Source: Lachnospiraceae bacterium EP-SM-12S-S03 (GTDB taxonomy: Bacteria; Bacillota; Clostridia; Lachnospirales; Lachnospiraceae). From it: DNA of 64,000 nucleotides. The position numbers were made by a program, and so were the translations under genes. The stretch spans positions 78,208 through 142,207 of the forward strand of contig JAJBSL010000005.1 in the NCBI GenBank assembly GCA_020540725.1. Reading direction: 5' to 3'. Below, piece after piece: positions 54,769 to 63,955 of this stretch (positions within the stretch are counted from its first letter, which is position 1; every line of letters starts with the position of its first letter). Under the pieces are notes generated by a model. It searched no databases, was not told where the DNA came from, and was given only the letters and a program-made list of their open reading frames with translations.

Positions 54769-55869
54769 ATGTTTGGAAAGCGTTGCAGTCTTTGTGGCGG
54801 GAAACTGGTGAACAATAAATGTACGCTTTGTGGGCTGGATAACTCTAAGTCTGATGCCAACTATAAGGTGAATGTCAGCCAGTGTGATAAGGAACCTTTG
54901 ACACATGTGCATGATGAACCGGAGAAATACAGTGTCAGAACAGGAGAAAATGAGAAAAGAAAACAGAAAAATCATGAAAAGAAGCCGAATACGCCTGTAA
55001 CTGATGTGAAAATTTCCACAGTGAAACCGGTGCTTGGCACAGAGGGGAAGAAGAAAAAATCAAAAAAGGGATGGATCGTTGCTATTATTATGATTGCACT
55101 GATGGGTGCGGAAGGAATAAAGGATATGGCATACGACTTCACAGACAATTTTGAGGAATGGACAGATCAAGATGAGTATGAGCCGGAAACACCGGTTGAT
55201 TACGATGAATCTCAATATGAGTATGTGACAAGAGAATTGGCCGAAACTGGAGAGGTGTTTGAAGAAGACATACAGCCGGGAAAATATATTGTAGGTGTTC
55301 ATATTCCGGAAGGAACATATAAGGTAAGCAAAATAGGTGAAGAGAACTATCCTTATATGATTCTGGATGATCCGGAAAATGCTATTTACATTAGTGCGAG
55401 TTTTAACGAGGATGTACAGGAAGTAGAAGATTTGAGGTGCTATACCGGAGCTGTAATCGAAGTGAATGATGGAGAAGCCTTGCATTTTTATTCTGAGAAT
55501 GCGCAGACAGAAGCAATGGAAAGTCTTAAGAATCCGTTGACAGAAGCGGCAGATGTAAAAGATGGGTATATAGCAGGGGTTGATTTCCCGGTGGGTACAT
55601 ATGACATTGTTGAACCACAGGGTTCAAATACAGGGACACAATTTTCCTATGTTGTACCGGGGACAATTGTTGAAGATGCAGAAGATGAGGACTATCTGTC
55701 TGTTACAGATTCCATTTGGATTGAGGCAAATGAACGGGAATATGTATATAAAAATCTTTATTTTCCGGAAGGAACGAAAATGATCATTCAGGAAGATAAA
55801 GTAATACATTTAAAACCGAGTGATGTGATTCCACAGAGTTATGAAGGATATTATTACATCTTTGAATAA
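54769..55869 (+). CDS. zinc-ribbon membrane protein with duplicated extracellular domain
   Basis: 366 residues. Two CxxC pairs at the N-terminus (CSLCGGKLVNNKCTLCG) form a zinc ribbon. A basic linker and one membrane helix follow (~100-118, GWIVAIIMIALMG), then an acidic stretch and two copies of an extracellular unit: GKYIVGVHIPEGTYKV at ~175 and GYIAGVDFPVGTYDIV at ~268. No named function. It could be a sensor or an assembly protein whose ribbon faces the cytoplasm. GGGAAGAGGTGG precedes the ATG. Confidence 0.72.
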   Translation: MFGKRCSLCGGKLVNNKCTLCGLDNSKSDANYKVNVSQCDKEPLTHVHDEPEKYSVRTGENEKRKQKNHEKKPNTPVTDVKISTVKPVLGTEGKKKKSKKGWIVAIIMIALMGAEGIKDMAYDFTDNFEEWTDQDEYEPETPVDYDESQYEYVTRELAETGEVFEEDIQPGKYIVGVHIPEGTYKVSKIGEENYPYMILDDPENAIYISASFNEDVQEVEDLRCYTGAVIEVNDGEALHFYSENAQTEAMESLKNPLTEAADVKDGYIAGVDFPVGTYDIVEPQGSNTGTQFSYVVPGTIVEDAEDEDYLSVTDSIWIEANEREYVYKNLYFPEGTKMIIQEDKVIHLKPSDVIPQSYEGYYYIFE

Positions 55870-55947
55870 TTGGTTGAATGTGGTCTACGTTTCTTGTATG
55901 AAAGATCCATAGGTGGGAATACTTTCCATAAGAAATGGAGGGAGCCT

Positions 55948-56589
55948 ATGAGATTACCAAAACATATTGCAATCATTCCGGATGGAAACCGAAGGTGGGC
56001 TGTAAAGCATAATCTGAATAAGCAGGATGGATACGAAAGAGGGTTAGACCCGGGACTGGAAGTATTGCGCAAAGCCAAAGAGTACCGGATTCCGGAAATC
56101 ACATATTATGGTTTTACAACAGATAATTGCAAACGACCTAAAATACAGCAGGAAGCTTTCCGCAAAGCTTGTGTGGATGCGGTGAAGATGATTGAGAAAG
56201 AAGGAGATGTATCGTTGCTGGTAGTGGGAGATGCATCTTCGCCGAATTTTCCGAAAGAACTTTTGAAATATAGGGAAAGACAAAGAATCGGAGTGCCGGA
56301 CATTAAAGTGAATTTCCTTGTGAATTATGGATGGGAATGGGATTTGGGAGGTATTACATCTTGTTGTGAGGAAGAGCGTTTGATGGGAAAAGTGCATTCC
56401 AGTGATATTTCAAGGATTGATCTTGTCATCCGTTGGGGAAATATGCGGAGACTATCCGGAATGCTCCCGGTACAATCTGTATATGCAGATTTTTATGTGG
56501 TAGAAAACTTCTGGCCGGATTATTGCGAGGGTGATTTTGACGATGCGCTCCGCTGGTATGACAAACAAGATGTGACCCTGGGAGGATAG
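55948..56589 (+). CDS. divergent cis-prenyltransferase (UppS-like)
   Basis: 213 residues from the ATG at 55948 (GGAGGG upstream). The first motif HIAIIPDGNRRWA is canonical, with the catalytic Asp. The last conserved block is altered: RWGNMRRLSGMLPVQS replaces the usual RTSGEQRLSNFLLWQ, though YADFYVVENFWPDY remains. The protein is also ~35 residues shorter than UppS. It may make a shorter or special prenyl chain, or have lost activity; a housekeeping uppS is expected elsewhere. Confidence 0.82.
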   Translation: MRLPKHIAIIPDGNRRWAVKHNLNKQDGYERGLDPGLEVLRKAKEYRIPEITYYGFTTDNCKRPKIQQEAFRKACVDAVKMIEKEGDVSLLVVGDASSPNFPKELLKYRERQRIGVPDIKVNFLVNYGWEWDLGGITSCCEEERLMGKVHSSDISRIDLVIRWGNMRRLSGMLPVQSVYADFYVVENFWPDYCEGDFDDALRWYDKQDVTLGG

Positions 56590-56618
56590 AAATTTACAGT
56601 TCCTCTGGTGGGAAATGA

Positions 56619-56690
56619 GAAGGGAACCTCTGCACATTCGCGGACTTTGCAAACTGCAATGATTCCGTGTGGGGTCCCCTTCTTATATTT
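56619..56690. terminator. long-range stem between convergent genes
   Basis: An arm like AGAAGGGAACC pairs with GGGTCCCCTTCT some 50 bases later, between the prenyltransferase gene (+) and the GNAT gene (-). A T-rich side follows the 3' arm. Confidence 0.45.
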
Positions 56691-56696
56691 TGATTT

Positions 56697-57200
56697 TTAA
56701 TTCAATTTCAACTCCATGATATAATCGTCCATTACATATCCTGCTCCAATATCCGTACATTCTTCGCGTACAGTTTCAAATCCGAAATGCTTATATACAT
56801 CAATGGAACGGAAATTCCGTTTATTTACAGTAAGCCAGATTTTGTCTAAATTTCTGAGCTTACAAAGTTCTATAAATTTTCTCATCATTTCCGAACTGAT
56901 ATGTTTTTTACAGAAATCTTCGTGAATATAGAGTTTACTCAAGAAGAGGGAACCGTCTTTTTCGCGGATGCCGGAAAACCCTGCGAAAGTATAATCATAA
57001 GAGATGAGAAAATATTCATAATCCTCTTCTGCGATTTGCCTGGTTAGAGCATCAGGTGAGAGGAATTTCTCCAGCATATAGTCGACCTGTTCTTGACCAA
57101 CAAGTTTGTCGTAGTGTTCGTGCCAGATTTCATCAGCCATTGCAGAAACGGATAAAACTAATTCGTCATTTGTAACAGGTATGATTCGTAAATGATCCAT
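56697..57200 (-). CDS. GNAT-family N-acetyltransferase
   Basis: 167 residues with AAAGGAG upstream of the ATG at 57200. The acetyl-CoA-binding core is YTFAGFSGIREKDGSLFLSKLYIHEDFCKKHISSEMM, followed by NKRNFRSIDVYKHFGFE. Such enzymes acetylate amines on small molecules or proteins; the substrate is unknown. It stands alone on the minus strand. Confidence 0.88.
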   Translation of the reverse strand: MDHLRIIPVTNDELVLSVSAMADEIWHEHYDKLVGQEQVDYMLEKFLSPDALTRQIAEEDYEYFLISYDYTFAGFSGIREKDGSLFLSKLYIHEDFCKKHISSEMMRKFIELCKLRNLDKIWLTVNKRNFRSIDVYKHFGFETVREECTDIGAGYVMDDYIMELKLN

Positions 57201-57324
57201 GTGTATAGTCTCCTTTATAATTTATAGAAATTTTCCTTGTTGCAGATACAACATCAATGGTATTATTATAGTAGATTTTGTCGAAAGACACAAGAGGAGT
57301 AAATTTTGGAGGATACAAATATAA

Positions 57325-58029
57325 ATGAGTAGTTTTGTGGAACTGAGAAATGTAAAGAAAGTATATCAAATGGGTGAGGTTGAAATAGCAGCGGCCAATG
57401 GAATTGATTTTTATGTAGAAAAGGGAGAATTTGCGGTCATCGTTGGAGCAAGTGGTGCAGGGAAAACGACAGTTTTGAACATTCTTGGAGGAATGGATAC
57501 GGCAACAAGCGGTACGGTGGTTGTGGATGGAGATAATATTGTCCGGTATAACCAGAAGAAATTGACCGGATATAGAAGAGATGATATTGGATTTGTGTTT
57601 CAGTTTTATAATTTGGTTCCGAATCTTACTGCACTGGAGAATGTGGAACTGGCATTGCAGATTTGTAAGGAGCCGAGAGATGCAGAAGAAGTATTGAAAG
57701 AAGTAGGGCTTGGAGACCGGCTGGATAATTTTCCGGCACAGTTATCCGGTGGAGAGCAGCAGAGAGTTTCGATCGCAAGAGCATTAGCAAAGAACCCGAA
57801 GCTTCTTTTGTGTGACGAACCTACGGGAGCTTTAGATTATAATACCGGGAAAGCAATTTTAAGGCTTTTACAGGATACATGTCGTGAGAAAGGAATGACA
57901 GTGATTCTTATCACGCACAATTCTGCAATTGCACCAATGGCTGATCGAGTGATCCATATTAAGAATGGAAAGGTTTCTAATATTGTGGAGAATGAGAATC
58001 CGATATCAATTGAAGAAATAGAGTGGTAA
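57325..58029 (+). CDS. ABC exporter ATPase (LolD/MacB-type)
   Basis: 234 residues. Walker A is GASGAGKTTVLN, the signature LSGGEQQRVSIARALA, and Walker B LLLCDEPTGALD with the GALD seen in the MacB/LolD group; the H-loop is LITHNS. GGAGG is 12 bases from the ATG. The permease gene starts inside its 3' end region. Together they form a type VII-class ABC transporter, which works on the membrane or outside of the cell rather than pumping through the membrane. Confidence 0.95.
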   Translation: MSSFVELRNVKKVYQMGEVEIAAANGIDFYVEKGEFAVIVGASGAGKTTVLNILGGMDTATSGTVVVDGDNIVRYNQKKLTGYRRDDIGFVFQFYNLVPNLTALENVELALQICKEPRDAEEVLKEVGLGDRLDNFPAQLSGGEQQRVSIARALAKNPKLLLCDEPTGALDYNTGKAILRLLQDTCREKGMTVILITHNSAIAPMADRVIHIKNGKVSNIVENENPISIEEIEW

Positions 58030-58034
58030 GAGAA

Positions 58035-61000
58035 ATGAAAAGAAGAGTACTGAGAAAAGAGTTTTATATGGAAATCAAGAGAAGCCGTGGCAGATTCTTA
58101 TCCATTTTTCTGATTGTTGCACTAGGAGTCTCATTTTTTGCGGGAATCCGAGCTTCAGAACCGGATATGCGTTTGTCTGCAGATGAGTATTTTGATGAGC
58201 ATAAACTGGCGGATATGAAGGTAGTCAGTACCATGGGGCTTACAAAGGACGATGTGGCGGCACTTGAGAAAACGAAGGGGGTACAATCTGTAGAGTATGG
58301 CTATAGTGTAGATGCTATGTGCAATACGAAGGATGCCAAGAAAGTGGTACATGTTATGTCGAATCTGGATGACATGAACCAGGTGGATTTGGTAAAGGGT
58401 AGGATGCCAAAGAAAGAAAATGAATGCTTTGTGGACATTGATTTTCTGAAGTCTTCCGGTTATAAACTGGGAGATGAGATTGTGTTGGAATCGGGAACAG
58501 ATGATCCGCTTACGGATAGTTTGAAAAATGAAACGTATAAGATTGTAGGAGCGGGAAGCAGTCCTTGCTATATTTCGTTTGAACGTGGAAGCAGCGCCAT
58601 TGGAACAGGTGAAGTCAGTGGATTTATTGTTGTGCCTGAAAGTGCTTTTGCGATGGATGTGTATACAGAAATCTATATGACCGTAGAGGATGCATTTGAT
58701 GAAGTGGCCTTTACGGAAGGATATGATTCTGTAGTAGAGCAGACCATGCAACGTGTGGAATCCATGAAGCAGGAGAGACAGCAGGCGCGTCATGATGAAA
58801 TTGTGGCGGATGCAGAGAAAAAAATAGCAGATGCAGAAGCGGAACTTGCGGATGGAAGGGCGAAATTTGAAAAAGGAAAAGCAGAACTTTCACAAGGAAA
58901 GCAGGAGTTGAATGCTGCAAAAGAAAAGCTGCCGTCTGTGAAAGAGAAGGCGAATCAACAGCTTGCAGATGCGAGAAAGAAACTGCAGGATGGAGAAGCG
59001 AAACTTGCCGCTGCGAAGCAGGAAGTATCTGACGGGGAAAAACAACTTGCCGATGCGAAGAAACTTCTGGAGTCCAAGAAAAAGGAATTGGAAGACGGGA
59101 AAAAGAAATATGACAATGGGGTTGTGAAACTGAATGAAGGAAAAGAAACCCTTGCTGAGAATGAGAAGAAGCTGAACGAAGCGAAAGAAGGAGTTAGTCA
59201 GTTAGAAAAAGGAATCAAAGAAGCAGAAGAGAATCTTGCAAAATTAGAGGAGGGAATCCTGCAGGCAGAGACAGCGTTTGCGGAAGCAAAGAAGCAATAT
59301 GAAAGTATCAAAACGCAGTATGAAGAAGCTTTAAAAGAGTGGGAAGACGGAACGGGAAATGTGACGGAAGAACAGTTGAAGGCTCTGAAGAAGTCAATGG
59401 ATGAAGCTTTGAAGGTAAGTGATACGCTCTCTGCAAAACTGTCTGAATTGAAAGATTCCAATGAACAGGCGAAAAAAGCGCGGGAAGAATTGCAGAAGAA
59501 ACTTTCTGACTTAAAAGCAGTTGTGGCACAAGGCGAGCAGGATCTTGCGACAGGCAAAGAACAGATTGCGGCAAGTGAGAAGGAACTATCGGATTCTAAA
59601 AAGAAGCTGGAAGATGGACAGGCACAACTGACTAGTGGCGCGGCTGAAATCACAGCCAATGAGAAAAAGCTTACAAGTGCCAAAGCGGCAATCGAGACGA
59701 ATGACAAAGAGATTGCATCCGGATGGAAAACGTATGAGGCAGAAAAGGAAAAGGTGCAGAAGCAGTTAGCAGCAGCAGAAGAAGAACTTGCGACAAAGGA
59801 GCAAGAACTTCAGAATGCAGAGGCTGAGCTTGCAGAGGCTGAGAAGAAACTGACAGATGGAGAACAGGAAATCGCCGAGGCGAAGAAGGATGCGAAAGAA
59901 GTAGCTATGCCGAAATGGTATGTGTATGACAGAGATACATTTGCACAGTATACCGGATACGGAGACAATGCGGATCGCATTCGGGCAATCGGTGAGATTT
60001 TTCCGGTACTCTTTTTCCTTGTAGCAGCGTTGATCAGTTTGACAACTATGACACGTATGGTAGAGGAACAGAGAGTCCAGATTGGTACATTGAAAGCTCT
60101 CGGATACAGTAAAATGTCTATTGCCGGGAAATATCTGGGATATGCGTTCGCTGCGACGCTTGGAGGAAGCATCGTAGGTGTACTTGCAGGAGAGAAGCTA
60201 TATCCTTATATTATTGTGACGGCATATAAGATCATGTATCCACACCTGCCAAATGTGGTAATTCCTTATAATATGACATATGCGGTGATGGCAACGGGAG
60301 CGGCAATTCTTTGTACTATGGCTGCAACCGTATTTTCCTGCTACAAAGAATTGGCGGCACAGCCGGCAGTGCTTATGCGTCCACCGGCACCGAAACAAGG
60401 AAAACGTGTATTTTTAGAGAGAATTACATTTATTTGGAAATATTTAAGTTTCACATGGAAGTCTACAATACGGAATTTGATTCGCTATAAGAAACGGTTT
60501 TTCATGACAGTTTTGGGAATTGGAGGCTGTATGGCACTGATTTTGGTAGGATACGGACTTCGGGATTCCATTTACAATATTGCGGTCATTCAGTATGAAG
60601 AGATTCAGAAATATAATATTATGGCGATTTTGAACGAGGACGCATCCGAGGATGAAAAGGAGGCGCTTCATACATATATAGACGGAGAGTCGGATATTTC
60701 GGATCAGATGAATATCTATATGAAGAACATGACGATCGGAACAAAGACACAAGAGGAAGAGTCCTATATTTTTGTTCCGGCTAACGAAGAAAAATTCAAG
60801 GACTTTGTTGCTCTTCAGGATAGAAGAACGAAGAAAACATATGAACTTACAAATGAGGGTGCTATTCTGACGGAAAAGATGGCAAGAACTCTAGGAGTAG
60901 AAGCCGGAGATACCATTTACATTAAAGACGAAAATTCTGAAAAAAAGGAAGTGAAGGTTACTGCTATATGTGAGAATTATATGGGACATTATCTCTATTT

Positions 61001-61589
61001 GACAAAGGGTACCTATGCGAAATTATTTGGAAAGGCTCCGGAATATAACACAAAGATTTTCCAAATGGATCATTACAGTGAGAAGAAAGCTATGGAGATC
61101 GGAGAGAAAATGCTTGCTACCAAGGCGGCCATCAATGTGCAGTATATGAACATTATGCGAGACCGAATTGAAGATATGCTGACTACACTGGACAGCGTAA
61201 TCGTTGTTCTGATCACTGCGGCGGGAATGTTAGCTTTCGTGGTTCTGTATAATCTGAATAATATCAATATTACGGAGCGAAGAAGAGAACTGGCTACAAT
61301 CAAAGTGCTCGGTTTCTATGACAAAGAAGTTGCGGCATATGTATATCGGGAAAATGTACTTTTGACGATCATTGGTTCCATTGCCGGATGCGGACTGGGA
61401 TATCTTTTACATCGGTTTGTCATTGTGACTGTGGAAGTGGATGATGTGATGTTTGGAAGAAATATCGATTTGAAGAGTTATTTGATTGCCATGCTGTTTA
61501 CAATAGGATTTTCAGCGGTTGTAAATTGGGTGATGTATTTCAAACTGAAAAAGATTGATATGGTAGAGTCTCTTAAGAGTGTGGAATAG
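58035..61589 (+). CDS. FtsX-type ABC permease with long coiled-coil insertion
   Basis: 1184 residues from the ATG at 58035. It begins with a membrane anchor (SRGRFLSIFLIVALGVSFFAG), then an extracellular MacB-like domain. Residues ~235-615 are a very long coiled coil, rich in Ala, Glu and Lys, with repeated KKELEDGKKKYDNGV-like heptads. Two FtsX domains follow (FFLVAALISLTTMTRMVEEQR, and at the end AFVVLYNLNNINITERRREL). The coiled coil projects from the membrane and may reach through the wall. It is encoded five bases after the ATPase gene. Substrate or target is unknown. Confidence 0.93.
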   Translation: MKRRVLRKEFYMEIKRSRGRFLSIFLIVALGVSFFAGIRASEPDMRLSADEYFDEHKLADMKVVSTMGLTKDDVAALEKTKGVQSVEYGYSVDAMCNTKDAKKVVHVMSNLDDMNQVDLVKGRMPKKENECFVDIDFLKSSGYKLGDEIVLESGTDDPLTDSLKNETYKIVGAGSSPCYISFERGSSAIGTGEVSGFIVVPESAFAMDVYTEIYMTVEDAFDEVAFTEGYDSVVEQTMQRVESMKQERQQARHDEIVADAEKKIADAEAELADGRAKFEKGKAELSQGKQELNAAKEKLPSVKEKANQQLADARKKLQDGEAKLAAAKQEVSDGEKQLADAKKLLESKKKELEDGKKKYDNGVVKLNEGKETLAENEKKLNEAKEGVSQLEKGIKEAEENLAKLEEGILQAETAFAEAKKQYESIKTQYEEALKEWEDGTGNVTEEQLKALKKSMDEALKVSDTLSAKLSELKDSNEQAKKAREELQKKLSDLKAVVAQGEQDLATGKEQIAASEKELSDSKKKLEDGQAQLTSGAAEITANEKKLTSAKAAIETNDKEIASGWKTYEAEKEKVQKQLAAAEEELATKEQELQNAEAELAEAEKKLTDGEQEIAEAKKDAKEVAMPKWYVYDRDTFAQYTGYGDNADRIRAIGEIFPVLFFLVAALISLTTMTRMVEEQRVQIGTLKALGYSKMSIAGKYLGYAFAATLGGSIVGVLAGEKLYPYIIVTAYKIMYPHLPNVVIPYNMTYAVMATGAAILCTMAATVFSCYKELAAQPAVLMRPPAPKQGKRVFLERITFIWKYLSFTWKSTIRNLIRYKKRFFMTVLGIGGCMALILVGYGLRDSIYNIAVIQYEEIQKYNIMAILNEDASEDEKEALHTYIDGESDISDQMNIYMKNMTIGTKTQEEESYIFVPANEEKFKDFVALQDRRTKKTYELTNEGAILTEKMARTLGVEAGDTIYIKDENSEKKEVKVTAICENYMGHYLYLTKGTYAKLFGKAPEYNTKIFQMDHYSEKKAMEIGEKMLATKAAINVQYMNIMRDRIEDMLTTLDSVIVVLITAAGMLAFVVLYNLNNINITERRRELATIKVLGFYDKEVAAYVYRENVLLTIIGSIAGCGLGYLLHRFVIVTVEVDDVMFGRNIDLKSYLIAMLFTIGFSAVVNWVMYFKLKKIDMVESLKSVE

Positions 61590-61593
61590 TTGA

Positions 61594-61653
61594 TTTTATG
61601 GAATTTTAATAATCTTTAGAATTTTGTTAGCACTCTTTCTGGAAGAGTGCTAA
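61594..61653 (+). promoter_or_regulatory. CIRCE element (HrcA operator) with promoter-like sequence
   Basis: TTAGCACTC-N9-GAGTGCTAA at 61627-61653 matches the CIRCE consensus exactly. A weak -35/-10 (TTTTAT at 61594, TAGAAT at 61617-61622) lies just upstream, the usual position relative to CIRCE. HrcA should hold htpG down until heat or protein stress. Confidence 0.92.
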
Positions 61654-61660
61654 TTTTCTG

Positions 61661-61689
61661 TTGACTTTTTGATGAGGCAGTATTAAGAT
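61661..61689 (+). promoter_or_regulatory. second possible htpG promoter
   Basis: TTGACT (61661-61666), 17-bp spacer, TAAGAT (61684-61689), downstream of the CIRCE. It would allow some HrcA-independent expression. Confidence 0.45.
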
Positions 61690-61817
61690 ATCTCTTAGAT
61701 GAAAAACAAATGCCATTGCGTATGTGTGCATGATGTGGGTTTTACAGAACCCTAGAAATCTGTCAGAGCCATCTTGCCACTGCGTAATTGAGCTATAATA
61801 AAAAGGAGTTGTTAGAA

Positions 61818-63836
61818 ATGGGAACAAAACATGGAAATCTTTCAATCAACAGTGAGAATATTTTTCCGATTATAAAGAAATGGATGTATTCCGATCACGA
61901 TATTTTCATTCGTGAGTTAGTATCTAATGGCTGTGATGCGATTACGAAGTTAAAGAAACTGGATATGATGGGCGAATACTCTATGCCGGAGGATTACAAA
62001 GCAGCAATTCAGGTGCTTGTGAATCCGGAAGAGAAGACATTGAAATTTATCGATAATGGTATCGGTATGACAGCAGATGAAGTAGAGGAATATATTACAC
62101 AGATTGCTTTTTCCGGTGCAACAGAATTTCTTGAAAAATATAAAGATAAGACAACAGAAGATGATATGATCGGTCATTTTGGTCTTGGATTCTACTCTGC
62201 GTTTATGGTAGCAGATGAAGTGCATATTGATACGCTTTCTTACAAAGAAGGTGCAGTGCCGGTACATTGGACATGTGACGGCGGTACGGAATATGATATG
62301 GAGGAAGGAAATAAGACAACAGTAGGTACCGAGATCACACTGTTCTTAAATGAAGACAGTGTTGCTTTTTCCAATGAATACCGTGTAAGAGAAGTTCTTG
62401 AGAAATATTGCACATTTATGCCGGTAGAGATTTACTTATCCAAAGAAAATGCAGAACAGGAATACGAGACGATTTTGGAAGAAGAGCTTCGTGAGGATGA
62501 TGTGGTTGTAGAACATATCCATGAAGAAGCAAAAATGGAAGAAAAAGAGAACGAGAACGGCGAGAAAGAAATGGTGGAAGTCTCTCCTGCAGTTGAAAAA
62601 GTAAAAATCAACAAACGTCCGGTTCCGTTAAATGACATTCATCCGCTTTGGGCAAAGCATCCAAACGAATGTACAAAAGAAGAGTACATCGAATTCTATC
62701 GAAAAGTATTTATGGATTACAAGGAACCGTTGTTCTGGATCCACTTAAATATGGATTATCCGTTTAACTTAAAGGGGATTCTCTATTTCCCGAAAATTAA
62801 CATGGAATATGAATCCATTGAAGGAACGATTAAACTTTATAATAACCAGGTATTTATTGCCGACAATATCAAAGAAGTCATTCCGGAGTTTTTGATGTTA
62901 TTGAAAGGTGTCATCGATTGTCCGGATCTTCCGCTTAACGTATCCAGAAGTGCATTACAGAACGATGGATTTGTTAATAAGATTGCAGAATACATTTCTA
63001 AGAAAGTGGCGGATAAACTTTCCGGAATGTGCAAAACTGACAGAGAAAATTATGAAAAATACTGGGACGATATCAGTCCGTTCCTGAAATTCGGATGCTT
63101 AAAAGATGAGAAATTCTGTGAAAAGATGAGCGACTATATGTTATTCAAAAATCTGGATCACAAGTATCTCACACTGAAAGATATTGCGGGTGAAAAGCCG
63201 GAGAAAGAAGAAGGAAAAGAAATCGATAAGAAGACGATTTTCTATGTGACAGATGAGCAGCAACAGAGCCAGTACATCAACATGTTTAAAGCAGAAGGAA
63301 TGGATGCAGTAATTTTGACGCACAATATTGATTCTGCATTTATTTCCCAGTTAGAGCAGAAAAATGAACATGTGAAGTTCCAGCGTATTGATGCGGATCT
63401 TACAGAGCATTTCAAAGAAGAAGTATCGGAAGATGATGCAAAAGTACTGGAAGAAAAGAAGACGACTTTGACAGAGGTGTTCCGCAAAGCGCTTTCTAAT
63501 GAGAAACTGGAAGTGAAGGTTGAGAAACTGAAAAATGACAATGTTGCTTCTATGGTGACTTTATCAGAAGAATCCCGCCGTATGCAGGAGATGATGAAGA
63601 TGTATAACATGTATGGAATGGACCCATCCATGTTCGGAACAGATGTCACACTTGTATTGAATGCAAACCATCCGCTTGTACAATATGTATTGGATCACAA
63701 GGAAGGAGAGCATACAGAGATGTTCTGCAAGCAGCTTTATGATCTTGCTCTGTTGAGTAATAAACCACTGAATCCGGAAGAGATGACAGCATTTGTACAA
63801 AGAAGTAACGAGATTATGATGTTGTTGGCAAAATAG
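61818..63836 (+). CDS. htpG: Hsp90-family chaperone HtpG
   Basis: 672 residues from the ATG at 61818 (AAAGGAG ten bases upstream). The N-terminal GHKL ATPase has ELVSNGCDAITK, DNGIGM and GHFGLGFYSAFMVADEV. The middle domain has the conserved catalytic region including SRSALQNDG and VSEDDAK; the C-terminus dimerises. HtpG assists folding of selected client proteins. A perfect CIRCE in its control region makes it an HrcA target, whereas in Bacillus htpG is controlled otherwise. Confidence 0.97.
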   Translation: MGTKHGNLSINSENIFPIIKKWMYSDHDIFIRELVSNGCDAITKLKKLDMMGEYSMPEDYKAAIQVLVNPEEKTLKFIDNGIGMTADEVEEYITQIAFSGATEFLEKYKDKTTEDDMIGHFGLGFYSAFMVADEVHIDTLSYKEGAVPVHWTCDGGTEYDMEEGNKTTVGTEITLFLNEDSVAFSNEYRVREVLEKYCTFMPVEIYLSKENAEQEYETILEEELREDDVVVEHIHEEAKMEEKENENGEKEMVEVSPAVEKVKINKRPVPLNDIHPLWAKHPNECTKEEYIEFYRKVFMDYKEPLFWIHLNMDYPFNLKGILYFPKINMEYESIEGTIKLYNNQVFIADNIKEVIPEFLMLLKGVIDCPDLPLNVSRSALQNDGFVNKIAEYISKKVADKLSGMCKTDRENYEKYWDDISPFLKFGCLKDEKFCEKMSDYMLFKNLDHKYLTLKDIAGEKPEKEEGKEIDKKTIFYVTDEQQQSQYINMFKAEGMDAVILTHNIDSAFISQLEQKNEHVKFQRIDADLTEHFKEEVSEDDAKVLEEKKTTLTEVFRKALSNEKLEVKVEKLKNDNVASMVTLSEESRRMQEMMKMYNMYGMDPSMFGTDVTLVLNANHPLVQYVLDHKEGEHTEMFCKQLYDLALLSNKPLNPEEMTAFVQRSNEIMMLLAK

Positions 63837-63917
63837 AAATATGAATACAAAGCAGCTCTGGATTGGAGGTTTAGAGTTGTAAAGGGCGGCTATCGGGAAA
63901 TAGATAGTTCTAAATAG

Positions 63918-63955
63918 GGGGGCAGATGTGACTCGTACGAGTTGCATCTGCCCCC
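63918..63955 (+). terminator. GC-rich hairpin after htpG
   Basis: GGGGGCAGATG (63918-63928) pairs with CATCTGCCCCC (63945-63955), with an inner ACTCGTACGAGT stem. A long T-run is lacking. The window ends soon after. Confidence 0.7.

Noticed and set aside
59198..59707. Minus-strand frame within the coiled-coil permease gene
   Set aside because: Ser/Ala/Phe-rich shadow of the repeated Lys/Glu/Ala heptads; no start signal.
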